A stretch of DNA of 64,000 nucleotides from Clostridiales bacterium (lineage in GTDB: Bacteria; Bacillota; Clostridia; Oscillospirales; Acutalibacteraceae): positions 124,001-188,000 of the forward strand of contig DULI01000005.1 of NCBI GenBank assembly GCA_012840445.1. Reading direction: 5' to 3'. Position 1 is the stretch's first letter. Each line of letters starts with the position of its first letter. Positions 1-8,764 of this stretch are shown here, piece after piece. Made by a program: the position numbers and the translations under genes. The notes under the pieces were generated by a model. The model had not been told where the DNA came from and did not search any database. It saw only the letters and a program-made list of their open reading frames with translations.

Positions 1-42
1 CAGCGCGGCAACGGCTATAATGGCTATAAGTCTTTTTAACAT
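1..42 (-). CDS. Exported protein, N-terminal fragment cut by window edge
   Basis: Only the first 14 codons are inside the window. They read as a lysine/arginine start followed by a run of Ile, Ala, Val and Leu, which is the beginning of a signal peptide. The ATG is at 40-42 and a GCTCCTT complement at 51-57 gives an AAGGAGC ribosome binding site. It lies 30 bases downstream of the GH76 lipoprotein gene on the same strand, so it is probably the next member of the mannan-enzyme operon. The mature product cannot be told from this window. Confidence 0.6.
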   Translation of the reverse strand, partial: MLKRLIAIIAVAAL

Positions 43-72
43 TGGCTATTGCTCCTTACTTTAAATTAGTTA

Positions 73-1560
73 CTATTTATCGTAATAACCTTTTACCCAC
101 TTGGCCAGCATGAACAATACCCTGGCAGTTCCGCCTACACCACGCATGTCGGCATTATTGTCCTCTTTAATGGCTTTCCAGTTGTGGGCCACATAACCGC
201 GCTCGTCCTGTGCAACCATGCAGGCGTGGGCAAGCGCCGTTTGGAAACTCTGTACGTATTTCTTGTTGGTGGCAGATTTGTCAACCCTGTAAAGCTCAAG
301 GTAAGCCTTAAGCAGGTTGCTGTTAAACCAGGTATCCATCGGCGCGTCGGAAGTGGTAAAGCCATAGCAGTCGTAACCATTGCGCTTAATTTCCATTCCA
401 AACCTCTTATACGCCGCGGCTGCCGATAACTGGGCGTCGGTCAGGTACTGCTTGTTCCCGGTAAGCTTGTAAAGCTTCACGCCGGCTGAAATCATGTTAC
501 CGACATTGTACGCGCGTGCAGTCCTGTCCCAGTTAATCTGGCCGTTCTTTAACTCAACACGGTCATAGTACAGGTAGTCGTCCTTGTCTTGCTGGCCTTC
601 TACAGGCGGGTTCATCATGTATTTCTTGGTCCAGTCGTAAATCTGCTTGGCCTTGTCAAGATAATCGGACTTTTTGGTTATTTCATATAGCAATGCATAA
701 GCATACGCCATCGGCGCATTGATACAGGCGTTTTTCTCGTTCTTGCTGCCTTCCATCCAGAAGATTCCTCCAGGGATTCCAAGCGCATTGCCGGTATCCC
801 ATCCGCTGTAGCAGAAAGCAGCAACCCCTTCAGCCTTTTCAAGCCACTGCTGGCCAAATCCGCGCTGGTAGGCATGGATAAACTCAATGCATACCCATGC
901 GTTGTCATCGTAATAGCGGTCGCCGGTTCCGCGGGATCCTGTGGTGGCACTGCTGTACGCAAGGTAACCGTCGTTTCTCTGGTGCCTGTAAATTTCAAAT
1001 GTGTTAAGGCACTTTATGTACTCATTTCTTACTGCCTGGTTGTTCGGGTCAGCGTCAAGCCTCTCGCCAACGGCTTCAACATATATGGTATAAGGCCAAA
1101 GCGTGCTCCTGGAGCTTTCACCTATTCGCTCAATCATATAGCCGTTTTTCCAGTAGTCCTGCGCGGCGCGCTCAATATGCCTTGCACCATAAGAATAAAA
1201 TTTGTCAAATGTAAGATATGGGTTTGAATTTACAGGGCCTGGCGGGTCGGGCTTGGGGTCGGAGGATGTAATGTTATTATTACCACCACTGGTTGTTGTG
1301 CTGGTTGTTGTACTGGTTGTCTGCCTATGGCTCGTAGTGTTATCCCCGGACGTATCAGATGTTTCACCCAGCGAATTTTCAGAATCGCTGGTCCCATCCT
1401 CATCCGAACCATCGTCGCTGACAGTAATAATCTCGGAAGACGACAAATCGGCAGTATCCTCGCTGGAAGTCTGGTCGACGCGGCGGGTTGTATAACAGCC
1501 GGTCAGGCTCAAACCCAGCATCGCAATTGCCAACAATGCCGCTAACAAACGTTTCATCAT
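73..1560 (-). CDS. GH76 family lipoprotein (endo-alpha-1,6-mannanase-like)
   Basis: A 495-residue exported protein. Residues 1-22 are a lipoprotein signal ending in LSLTGC, so the mature protein should be lipid-anchored at Cys22 on the outer membrane face. Residues 23-110 are a linker very rich in Ser, Thr and Asp, with a TTSTTTSTTT stretch encoded by a short repetitive DNA tract. Residues from about 115 to the end are a glycoside hydrolase family 76 (alpha/alpha)6 barrel. The YYDDNAW motif at about 216-222 carries the adjacent Asp pair that serves as nucleophile and acid/base in GH76. The family cleaves alpha-1,6-mannan backbones such as fungal wall mannan. It follows a second, cytoplasmic GH76 and a GH125 gene on the same strand. 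The start has two adjacent ATG codons (1560 and 1557) behind an AGGAGG site. Substrate is inferred from the family. Confidence 0.88.
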   Translation of the reverse strand: MMKRLLAALLAIAMLGLSLTGCYTTRRVDQTSSEDTADLSSSEIITVSDDGSDEDGTSDSENSLGETSDTSGDNTTSHRQTTSTTTSTTTSGGNNNITSSDPKPDPPGPVNSNPYLTFDKFYSYGARHIERAAQDYWKNGYMIERIGESSRSTLWPYTIYVEAVGERLDADPNNQAVRNEYIKCLNTFEIYRHQRNDGYLAYSSATTGSRGTGDRYYDDNAWVCIEFIHAYQRGFGQQWLEKAEGVAAFCYSGWDTGNALGIPGGIFWMEGSKNEKNACINAPMAYAYALLYEITKKSDYLDKAKQIYDWTKKYMMNPPVEGQQDKDDYLYYDRVELKNGQINWDRTARAYNVGNMISAGVKLYKLTGNKQYLTDAQLSAAAAYKRFGMEIKRNGYDCYGFTTSDAPMDTWFNSNLLKAYLELYRVDKSATNKKYVQSFQTALAHACMVAQDERGYVAHNWKAIKEDNNADMRGVGGTARVLFMLAKWVKGYYDK

Positions 1561-1584
1561 GTTTGGACCTCCTCTATCCCTAGT

Positions 1585-2664
1585 TTATTTATTGTATCTA
1601 TTCGCCCACAATTGGATATCAAAGAGAATACGCGCGGTACCCGACTGGTCAAGCAGATGGACCTTTTCATCGGGATATTCCTTCGATACCCAATCCTTGT
1701 CAATAAACCCGCTGCTGTTTGTTGCATTCTCGGCCGCATATGCCGCAGCCGAAGCAAAACTTAAAATATATTCGTCCTTGGGATACACTTCGTAAAGTGC
1801 CATATACCCGTCAAGCAGCCAGCTGTTAAACCACGGGTTGGTGTCCTTAAGCATGTATACCCCGTTCTCCCAGGTTCCAAATCCGCCGTTTAGCGCAGAG
1901 TCAGCCGACCTTTTTGCGTCCTCAAGGTAGTTCTCATTCCCGGTAATCTGGTAAAGGTGCGCCGCCGCACCAATCATGCAGCCGGTATTGTAAGCGAATT
2001 TCCAGGTGTTAATTTTGCCCTCAAGATTTATATTGTCATTATATATATAATCAGAAGTATCCATTAATGTTTCTTTGGTCCACTTGTATATCTTCTCGGC
2101 CCAATCAAGATATTTCTGTTTTCCCGTCGCCTTGTAGAGCTGGGCGGAGATTTTGGCAAGAGGGGCGTTAATGCAGGTGTTTTTGCTTGTTTTGTTGTTC
2201 TCCTGCCAGTAAACGCCGCCGCCGAGTTTTTCATCCCAGCCCGAATAACAAAATTCAGTTATCCGCTCAGATAATTCGAGCCATTTTTTATCCTTCAGGT
2301 TGTAAAATGCATTATGAAAAATAATTGCAAGCCACACATTGTCGTCATAGTAAACATCCCCCGAGCCGCCGTGGGCAGCAGCGTAGGACAGCAGCCCGTC
2401 ATTGCGGCAGACCTGGTAGGGGATAATGCCCTGCAGCGTGTCGCGGTAAATTTTCTCGGCTTCCTCGCCGCCGAACAGCTGATAGTGGGCAGCCACCGCC
2501 TCGGTGTATCCGCCGTATGGCCACAGAAAGGCTTTGTCGGTGCCAATCAGTTTTTCCTTGGCAAAATAGCCGTCCACATCCCAAAACCCTTTGCGGATAT
2601 TCTCGAGCAGCCTCTTGCCGGCACCGCCAAAATCATATTTCAAAATGTCTTTACTGCATTCCAT
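1585..2664 (-). CDS. GH76 family glycoside hydrolase, cytoplasmic
   Basis: A 359-residue protein with no signal peptide, similar throughout to the catalytic part of the neighbouring GH76 lipoprotein. The paired aspartates are in VYYDDNVW at about residues 105-111. Other shared motifs are FLWPYGGYTEAV near the N-terminus, YCSGWD, and the CINAPLA segment. It probably trims imported alpha-1,6-mannan oligosaccharides inside the cell, in contrast to the surface-anchored paralogue. The gene lies 24 bases upstream of the lipoprotein gene and 30 bases after GH125, so the three are likely co-transcribed. GH76 enzymes are usually exported, so an intracellular copy is slightly unusual. The intracellular site is inferred only from the absence of a signal. 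Confidence 0.85.
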   Translation of the reverse strand: MECSKDILKYDFGGAGKRLLENIRKGFWDVDGYFAKEKLIGTDKAFLWPYGGYTEAVAAHYQLFGGEEAEKIYRDTLQGIIPYQVCRNDGLLSYAAAHGGSGDVYYDDNVWLAIIFHNAFYNLKDKKWLELSERITEFCYSGWDEKLGGGVYWQENNKTSKNTCINAPLAKISAQLYKATGKQKYLDWAEKIYKWTKETLMDTSDYIYNDNINLEGKINTWKFAYNTGCMIGAAAHLYQITGNENYLEDAKRSADSALNGGFGTWENGVYMLKDTNPWFNSWLLDGYMALYEVYPKDEYILSFASAAAYAAENATNSSGFIDKDWVSKEYPDEKVHLLDQSGTARILFDIQLWANRYNK

Positions 2665-2694
2665 AACAACAACCCTTTCAAAACCTGTAAGCCC

Positions 2695-3990
2695 TTATTT
2701 TACATAGTCATTGACATTGTCTATTTCCTCAAGCACAAAATAGGCAAAAAGGGAATTTGCCCACGCGAACCACTCGCGTGTATATTTTGTGGGATCGTTG
2801 GCGTCAAAACCCTCATGCATAACCTCGGTGCCGCCGTCACACGCCATTATGGTATTAAGCAGCTTCGCCTTTTCGGCCTTGTCGTTGGAGGTCAGCGCCT
2901 GCATTACCAGGGCGATGTGCCAGATATAGCCTTCCGGCGTGTGCGGGCTGCCTATCCCGCTTGCGAAAGAACCCTCATAGAAATACGGGTTCTTCTTTGA
3001 AAGCACAAGTTTCCTCGTGTTCTGGTAGATCTCATCATCTATGCCACAATATCCCAAATATGGCAGTGACAAAAGGCTTGGCACGTTTGCGTCATCCATA
3101 AACACGGCGTTGCCATAACCGTCCACCTCATAGGCGTATACCTTGCCGAACTGCGGGTCGTCAACTACTGCGTACTTTTTAATTCCCGCGTCTATCTCTT
3201 CGGCAAGCTTTCTGGCCTTTGCGGCAAGCGAGTCATCCCTGTAAACCTTTTCGTAAATCTCGCTTAAATAGCCTAAAATAACCACAGCAAACATATTCGC
3301 CGGGACAAGGTAACCGTATGTGCAGGCGTCGTCACTTGGCCTGAATCCTGACCATGTCATACCTGTCACGGCGACAGGGTTGCCTTTCCCACCGTGTGGA
3401 AGCGTGTCGGTCACAGGGCAGTTAAAGCGCTCGAACACATAATCCGAATTCTCGGCATGGTTCTGTTCTTTAATAAACAAATCCATAATCATGTTTGTTG
3501 CGGTTTTGTATTGTTCGTCGAAAACCGACGCATCTCCGGTCTTTTTCCAATATTTATATGAAATCCAGACGGGATAGCAAAGCGAATCAATTTCGTACTT
3601 TCTCTCCCAAATCCAGGCCTTGTTTTCATTGAAATTGGTTTTATCGCTCTGGTGACCCGCGCCGTTTGGCTCCTCGTTAAAGGCGTTGGCGTACGGGTCC
3701 AGGGTAATGTAAAACATCTGCTTTTTTATAAGTCCTGCAACTACCTCTTTAATCCCTTCACAGTCACATAATGTCAGATAATGCATAACCTGCGCGCTGG
3801 AATCCCTCAACCACATTGCAGGGATATCCCCGGTAAACACATATGTAGAGCCATCTTCATGCAGCTTGGTGGTGGTCTCTAACGTGGAATAAAAACAATT
3901 TACAAACATATTTTTAAGCTTTGCATTATTAATCCTGCCGGCAATTTCGTTAACTCTTTCTTTCAGTTGCGCATACTGCATGTCTGGCAT
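2695..3990 (-). CDS. GH125 exo-alpha-1,6-mannosidase
   Basis: A 431-residue protein matching glycoside hydrolase family 125 (formerly DUF1237). Diagnostic segments are the N-terminal TGDIPAMWLRDSSAQV at about 53-68, ERKYEIDSLCYP, a GMTWSGFRPSDDACTYGY segment and the EGYIWHIALVMQAL region. GH125 enzymes remove single mannose units from the non-reducing end of alpha-1,6-linked mannosides by inversion. There is no signal peptide, so it should act in the cytoplasm on imported oligomers. The gene is first of the GH125-GH76-GH76 run and has a CAGGAG ribosome binding site. GH125 with GH76 is a hallmark of alpha-mannan use. No transporter for the products is in the window. Confidence 0.92.
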   Translation of the reverse strand: MPDMQYAQLKERVNEIAGRINNAKLKNMFVNCFYSTLETTTKLHEDGSTYVFTGDIPAMWLRDSSAQVMHYLTLCDCEGIKEVVAGLIKKQMFYITLDPYANAFNEEPNGAGHQSDKTNFNENKAWIWERKYEIDSLCYPVWISYKYWKKTGDASVFDEQYKTATNMIMDLFIKEQNHAENSDYVFERFNCPVTDTLPHGGKGNPVAVTGMTWSGFRPSDDACTYGYLVPANMFAVVILGYLSEIYEKVYRDDSLAAKARKLAEEIDAGIKKYAVVDDPQFGKVYAYEVDGYGNAVFMDDANVPSLLSLPYLGYCGIDDEIYQNTRKLVLSKKNPYFYEGSFASGIGSPHTPEGYIWHIALVMQALTSNDKAEKAKLLNTIMACDGGTEVMHEGFDANDPTKYTREWFAWANSLFAYFVLEEIDNVNDYVK

Positions 3991-4030
3991 ACTTTTAACA
4001 CTCCTGATCCTTTTCTTTGCCTTTTATAAA

Positions 4031-4076
4031 ATGCGGCCGCACCCGAACAAAACCCAATCAGATGCGGCCGCACCCT
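4031..4076 (-). terminator. Duplicated palindrome, probable terminator before GH125
   Basis: The 10-base palindrome TGCGGCCGCA occurs at 4032-4041 and again at 4063-4072, inside a direct repeat that also shares the flanking bases. The two copies can pair with each other around a loop of about 21 bases, and on the minus strand the second arm is followed by TTTTATAAAA. It sits between the stalked surface protein gene and GH125, and probably ends or attenuates the upstream transcript. Confidence 0.55.
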
Positions 4077-4102
4077 TATTTATTTATTGTTTCAAATTCT
4101 TC

Positions 4103-5215
4103 TTATTCTTCGCTTGAGTCTTCGGAAGATTCTTCTGAAGTGTCTTCAGCTGTTTCTTCAACAGCCCCCGCTGCAGCGGCATCGCCTTCGGCTAAAGCGG
4201 GCTTCTTGCGAAGTACGAACCAGTACAGAGCGAATCCGCCGCCGGCCAGAACAACAACAATTCCTGCAACAAGTGCAATAGTTCCTGCAAGGTTAAACTC
4301 CCTTACCTCTTCTGTGGTGCCGCCGGCCTGCTGGCCGCTGGTCTTGGAGGTGGTTCCGGTAGACTTAGAGGTGCCGCCGCCTGTGCCGCCGCTGGTGTCG
4401 TCATCGCTGGTATCGATTTGCTCACCGCTCTCAGTGGGAGTACCAGGATCTTCACCGGATTCTACGTTAGATACGTCAGACTCATTTCCACCGCTTGGGA
4501 TAGGATCAGTGGAAGTATCCGAGACAGACGAACTGGTCTGGCCAGGCTGCTGGTTCGAAGAGTCTTTTGGAGCACGCGGATCCTCATCTTGAGCATCAGC
4601 AGGCCTCTTGAAGCCGGGATCTTCCTCATAAGGTACAAAGGTAATATCGAATACCGAGTTTTCAGGTCCGTATGCGTAACCGTTCATGAATTCCTGGATT
4701 ACAACCAACTGGCCCTTATAGGTGCCCCAATACTGATTGCTGATGGGCAGACCCCAGTTACTGTTGGTACCGCCGTTAAGCGCCCATGACTGGGCAATAC
4801 CGTCGCGGACATGGAAAACCTCAATTACGCCAGGCTTCTTGGGGTTAACGGGGCAAACAAATACGTTCCAACCTGCTTTCTGGTTAAAAGCCTCTGTACA
4901 GTTGGAGTTTCCACCGGTAAAGTCCTGGGCCATGCACTTATATGTATCTCCAACCCAGTCATGCACATACTCTTCGGTGGATTGGCCGGGATTAAATTTT
5001 TCCTTCAGGTTGCTTGCATATAGCTCGATTGCCCGTGCATATGCAGCCTTAAATGCATTTGTCAGTTGCTGTTCTTTGCCTTGAAACTCAGGCAAAACCC
5101 TTCCTTCGGAAATCCTGCCGACTTCCGCTGGCACTGCGGGAGCTGCACCCGATGTCAGGACTAACATGCCGACAAGCATAGATACAGCCATTACAATTGC
5201 TATAATCTTCTTCAT
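4103..5215 (-). CDS. Membrane-anchored surface protein with LGFP-like module
   Basis: A 370-residue exported protein. Residues 1 to about 28 are a signal peptide rich in Val, Met and Leu. Residues from about 40 to 205 form a module with a helical start, a Trp/Cys-containing middle, and SNWGLPISNQYW followed by VIQEFMNGYAYG. The latter part resembles LGFP repeats, which bind cell-wall polymers in other Gram-positives. A Pro/Ser/Thr/Asp-rich stalk of roughly 90 residues follows. A transmembrane helix lies at about 307-335, and the last 30 residues are a Glu/Ser/Asp-rich cytoplasmic tail. Parts of the module recur in the 1,077- and 803-residue proteins of this window. The gene is downstream of the 1,077-residue wall protein on the same strand and has its own GAGGAGG site. 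Function is unknown; an attachment or wall-organising role is inference. Confidence 0.75.
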   Translation of the reverse strand: MKKIIAIVMAVSMLVGMLVLTSGAAPAVPAEVGRISEGRVLPEFQGKEQQLTNAFKAAYARAIELYASNLKEKFNPGQSTEEYVHDWVGDTYKCMAQDFTGGNSNCTEAFNQKAGWNVFVCPVNPKKPGVIEVFHVRDGIAQSWALNGGTNSNWGLPISNQYWGTYKGQLVVIQEFMNGYAYGPENSVFDITFVPYEEDPGFKRPADAQDEDPRAPKDSSNQQPGQTSSSVSDTSTDPIPSGGNESDVSNVESGEDPGTPTESGEQIDTSDDDTSGGTGGGTSKSTGTTSKTSGQQAGGTTEEVREFNLAGTIALVAGIVVVLAGGGFALYWFVLRKKPALAEGDAAAAGAVEETAEDTSEESSEDSSEE

Positions 5216-5255
5216 AACCCTGTTTTCCTCCTCGTATATTTAGAGTTATATTTAC

Positions 5256-5319
5256 TCGGAAAAAGTGCCGGAATCCTTGTGTGTTAAAGGATATATCTCA
5301 CACCGGATTCCGGTACTTT
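5256..5319 (-). terminator. Terminator after the 1,077-residue wall protein
   Basis: AAAGTGCCGGAATCC at 5262-5276 pairs with GGATTCCGGTACTTT at 5305-5319 with one G-T wobble, and the minus-strand RNA continues into CACTTTTTCC. The loop is long (28 bases). It may be leaky, allowing some read-through into the downstream surface protein gene. Confidence 0.65.
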
Positions 5320-5346
5320 CATTTCCGCAGAAAATCCGCGTTTGGT

Positions 5347-8300
5347 TTATTCAGCCTTTTTTGATCTTTTTCTGGTCGCAAGCAGCACACCGCCGGACGC
5401 GGCAAGCATCAGCAGCATTGCGGTGGCAGCAGCCTGGCCGGTCTTAGGATTGGATCCGGGGCCTCCAGGCGTGTCAGGTCCCTCATCAGAGGTGCCAGGA
5501 TCGTTGGAGACAGGCGGTTCGGTGTCCTCGTCAACAGAAGCATACAGTACGTAGATTCTGCTTGAACCGTCTTCAGCGGTTACCTTAATGTCGGCGGTTC
5601 CCCAGGTGCAATCGAGAACTGATCCGGGGGCGACATTGGCGGTGGCGCCTTCGCTGACCTGGATGGATTTGATAACAAGATTAGACAGGTCGGTTCCCTT
5701 GTAGAATACAACGTCGATGCGGTCAGCGTTGGTTATCGGGTCAGCGGGCAGGTCGGGGTTCTTGGTCATGATGTTGATGGACTTTACAGCCTGCTCGAAT
5801 TCGATATCAAGCACATAGTTCTCTTTGCTGAAGTAGCCGCCCTCGCTAACCTGAACATTGGTTGGGTCATCTTCGGTTGCGTATGCATACCAGTCCTCGA
5901 ACTCAAGAATCCACTCGTCGTTCTTGCCCTTATATGCAGGCTTAATCGGTACGCCAATTTCCGGAGCATACTTGAAGCTAAATCCGTCAAGATTAAGTTC
6001 TACAAAATCATATCCGGGAATGTTCTCGTAAATGGTCTGCCATACGCCGCCCATTACGAATGCGGTATGTACCGGGTCGGAAGAAATAATCATTGATTTA
6101 TTGGAGCTGTCGCGTTCTTGGGCGCGCAGTTCGCCGGTACCGGTAAATACCTGGTACATAAAGTCATACTCGCTGTTGTATTTCAGGTTGCCGTCCAGCG
6201 CAACACCGGGGTTAAGGTTATTCTGGTTGGCAGACTCGTAAGCCCTTCTGAAATCGTCGGTTACGCCGCCCGCAACATTCATGTTTTCAGTATTGTACCA
6301 TTTGGTTCCGGAAATCGAGCTTAAGAACTGGCTGTTAGCGTCTCCGCGCGGCAGGGTTCCGATACCGTTGATTACCCTGGAAACTCCGCCGGATGATGCA
6401 ACGCCGTAGGAAAGAGTGAACTGCTGGTACAATACGCCGTCCATGGTAAACTCGTTGGCAGCGGCGCCACCGGAATTGCCGAATCCTGATACACGTTCGC
6501 CGTCAACAGTTACCTGCCGTGTCCATGCGTTGGCCATGGAGTTCTTAATGGTATAGCCAAGAGCTCCCGGATAGTCAACAGTAATAAGCGCCTTCATGCC
6601 TTCAAGGATATTGCCGGTGCTCATCTCACTGTTAAACGGCAGACGGTTGGTTACATCGTCCCAGTTGGAGAAGTTTTCAGAAACATCGCCAAGGTCAAAT
6701 CCAATTGAACGCTGGTAGTTATACTCGTTAAGGATTACCTTTTTGAGTTCATCATAGTTAAAGTTGCCCCTGGCGTCTTTAATTACAAACTCAATATCGT
6801 CAATCGGAGGAAGAGCTGTCTTGGGAGCAATTTTCACTTCGACTGTGTATGTAGCCTGTGCCCCGTTCTCAGCAGTTACAACATAGGTAGCGCCGGACTG
6901 GTTGCGCGCAGTCGAGGGCTCTGGCGATACGGTGGCGTAATCCGCAACGCTCATCTCAAGCGCAACTCTTCTGTTTGCCATGTTTCCATACGGATAAACA
7001 ATGGTAATCTTCTTGGAAGTATTGTCTATAGTAGCGGTAACGTCGCCGTCAGCAAACTTGAACTGGTCGGCCTTGACCACAACACTCTTGACGGTGTTGT
7101 CGCCGCTCATGTTCCTGACCTTAACGGTGTATTTTGCGGTCTCGCTGCCGCTGGTGAGTGTGAACTCAACACCGTCTTCCCAGGAGTCAGAAAGGTCAAC
7201 CGAACCGGAAGGCGAAATGGTAACACTATCGCCAACGGTCGCAATTTCAGGCGTAACCTGGGTCAGGTCGGTATCAGTAGGTGCTACCAGAGTGATGGTC
7301 TTGGTGTCATAATCGATTTTGCCTTCGACACCGCTGATTTTGTAGGATGTAATATCAGCATCGCTCAACTGATAAACCTTAACAGTATACTCTTTGATAG
7401 AGTCATCTTCAGCGGTTACGGTGTATTTTACAGGCTGGGAGAAGTTCTGGGCGCCGGTAGGTGAATAAGATTTTCCATCATACTGAATATTGGGTGTCAG
7501 CGAGGTAACATTGGTGCCCTTTTTAACGAATGCGTAAATAGTGCCAGCCTCATCGTCTATGATAGCGGGCCTGGGCTCGCCGTTAAAGGAGAAGGAGTTA
7601 ATCTTGGCAACGCCAAGGGTAAAGCCGTTTGCGGTCAGCTTACCGTTTTCAAACATCTGAACGCCGTTTACAGCGTCAGACAGGGGTGCGCCGGTAACGG
7701 CGAAGCGGGCGTCCATGTCGTCTCCGAGACTATCAAAGGCCCTTGCAAGATCGCCGGCGATTACATATGCGCCGGTAAGCTTTGCGGACTCAATATTCTC
7801 GGCCTTAATAGCGACATAGTTCTTGCCGCTGTTGGTTTCAAATACCTGATAAAGTATGGTTTGGTCAGTTGTTAACCTCGCATGGGAAAGCGCAACGCCA
7901 ACGGTTTTGCCGGCATGCTTGTTGTCCTGGTTATATTTTGCAACGGCATACCTGAAGGTGTAGTTGGCACCATCGGTATTGTTGGCAACACTGCCCGGGA
8001 AGTAACCGATGATAGACCTTGCGCCGTTTTGCAGCAAATGGGTATTATCCCAACGCAGCTGGTAAACCACTCCGTCATATGTAAACTCGTTGCTCAACGC
8101 GGGTTTGCCATAGCTGTCGAATTGCCTTGCAAGCTCACCCTTAATCGAGAAGGCCATTCCCGGGAACGGAACGGTTACAACGCCCCAAAGCCTGGGGGCA
8201 TTGTTCGGGCCGGTGTGTCCCCACGGGTTACCGGTGTTGTCAGTCTTCGAGGGGTCGTAGTTTTCAAACTGAACACAGAGCATTCCCGACCAGGTCTCAA

Positions 8301-8580
8301 TATTGTGGGTGGTGTTTCCGTCATCTTTGGTGCCTATTTTGAAATTAAGCACATCGTTTTGGTATTTGAGCTCGTCTTCGATGGCTGTGTATGTATCTCG
8401 CTTCTGTTGGTCAGTCGTAGCTTCGGCAGTCAGCCACTCGTAATCAATGCCACTCTTAGGCCAGTCACCTTGAATGGTGCAATTGAACTCAGCTTGTGCA
8501 GTAAAAATTCCTGATAGCATCGAAACGCATAAGGTCATTGCTATAAGAATCGCAACTACACTTTTGAGTCGTTTGCTCAT
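5347..8580 (-). CDS. Large secreted wall protein, repeated unnamed module, NPKTG tail
   Basis: A 1,077-residue protein with a signal peptide (residues 1 to about 31). An N-terminal module (about 45-330) contains TDNTGNPWGH, a P-x-PG-x-AFS element, SNEFTYDG and a VTGAPLS/QMFENGK end, broadly LGFP-like. Three bacterial Ig-like/cadherin-like domains (DUF5018 type) follow at about 335-595, each ending in a YTVKV-type strand. A diverged second copy of the N-terminal module lies at about 605-890, and a fourth Ig-like domain at about 900-1010. A Pro/Gly/Asp spacer leads to NPKTG at about residues 1044-1048, a hydrophobic helix, and the basic tail RKRSKKAE. That order is a sortase sorting signal, with NPKTG in place of LPXTG. 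It is probably covalently wall-attached. It has a near-perfect SigA promoter and a long leader. No enzyme domain is visible, so binding or surface-layer roles are possible. Confidence 0.8.
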   Translation of the reverse strand: MSKRLKSVVAILIAMTLCVSMLSGIFTAQAEFNCTIQGDWPKSGIDYEWLTAEATTDQQKRDTYTAIEDELKYQNDVLNFKIGTKDDGNTTHNIETWSGMLCVQFENYDPSKTDNTGNPWGHTGPNNAPRLWGVVTVPFPGMAFSIKGELARQFDSYGKPALSNEFTYDGVVYQLRWDNTHLLQNGARSIIGYFPGSVANNTDGANYTFRYAVAKYNQDNKHAGKTVGVALSHARLTTDQTILYQVFETNSGKNYVAIKAENIESAKLTGAYVIAGDLARAFDSLGDDMDARFAVTGAPLSDAVNGVQMFENGKLTANGFTLGVAKINSFSFNGEPRPAIIDDEAGTIYAFVKKGTNVTSLTPNIQYDGKSYSPTGAQNFSQPVKYTVTAEDDSIKEYTVKVYQLSDADITSYKISGVEGKIDYDTKTITLVAPTDTDLTQVTPEIATVGDSVTISPSGSVDLSDSWEDGVEFTLTSGSETAKYTVKVRNMSGDNTVKSVVVKADQFKFADGDVTATIDNTSKKITIVYPYGNMANRRVALEMSVADYATVSPEPSTARNQSGATYVVTAENGAQATYTVEVKIAPKTALPPIDDIEFVIKDARGNFNYDELKKVILNEYNYQRSIGFDLGDVSENFSNWDDVTNRLPFNSEMSTGNILEGMKALITVDYPGALGYTIKNSMANAWTRQVTVDGERVSGFGNSGGAAANEFTMDGVLYQQFTLSYGVASSGGVSRVINGIGTLPRGDANSQFLSSISGTKWYNTENMNVAGGVTDDFRRAYESANQNNLNPGVALDGNLKYNSEYDFMYQVFTGTGELRAQERDSSNKSMIISSDPVHTAFVMGGVWQTIYENIPGYDFVELNLDGFSFKYAPEIGVPIKPAYKGKNDEWILEFEDWYAYATEDDPTNVQVSEGGYFSKENYVLDIEFEQAVKSINIMTKNPDLPADPITNADRIDVVFYKGTDLSNLVIKSIQVSEGATANVAPGSVLDCTWGTADIKVTAEDGSSRIYVLYASVDEDTEPPVSNDPGTSDEGPDTPGGPGSNPKTGQAAATAMLLMLAASGGVLLATRKRSKKAE

Positions 8581-8764
8581 TAGTATTTCCTCCAGTCATT
8601 TAGTTTTATCTCAAACAGAACACCAGCTTTTTAGCTGCTTGTTCCATTTTGCCAAATTAAAATCATCTAAAGGCGGTTCATTATATAAATATAGTTTACA
8701 TCTTGTGAAAATTCACAAAACGCCTATCATTTTTCAAATGAATACCATCCTAATAGATGAAAAT

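Noticed and set aside
1261-1325. CRISPR-like or tandem repeat array
   Set aside because: The short GGTTGTTGT-type repeats are in frame within the Thr-rich linker of the GH76 lipoprotein and have no spacers.
4017-4592. Long plus-strand open frame rich in Ser and Pro opposite the stalked surface protein
   Set aside because: It is the reverse image of the low-complexity Glu/Ser/Asp and Pro/Thr regions of the minus-strand gene, with no ribosome site or recognisable domain.
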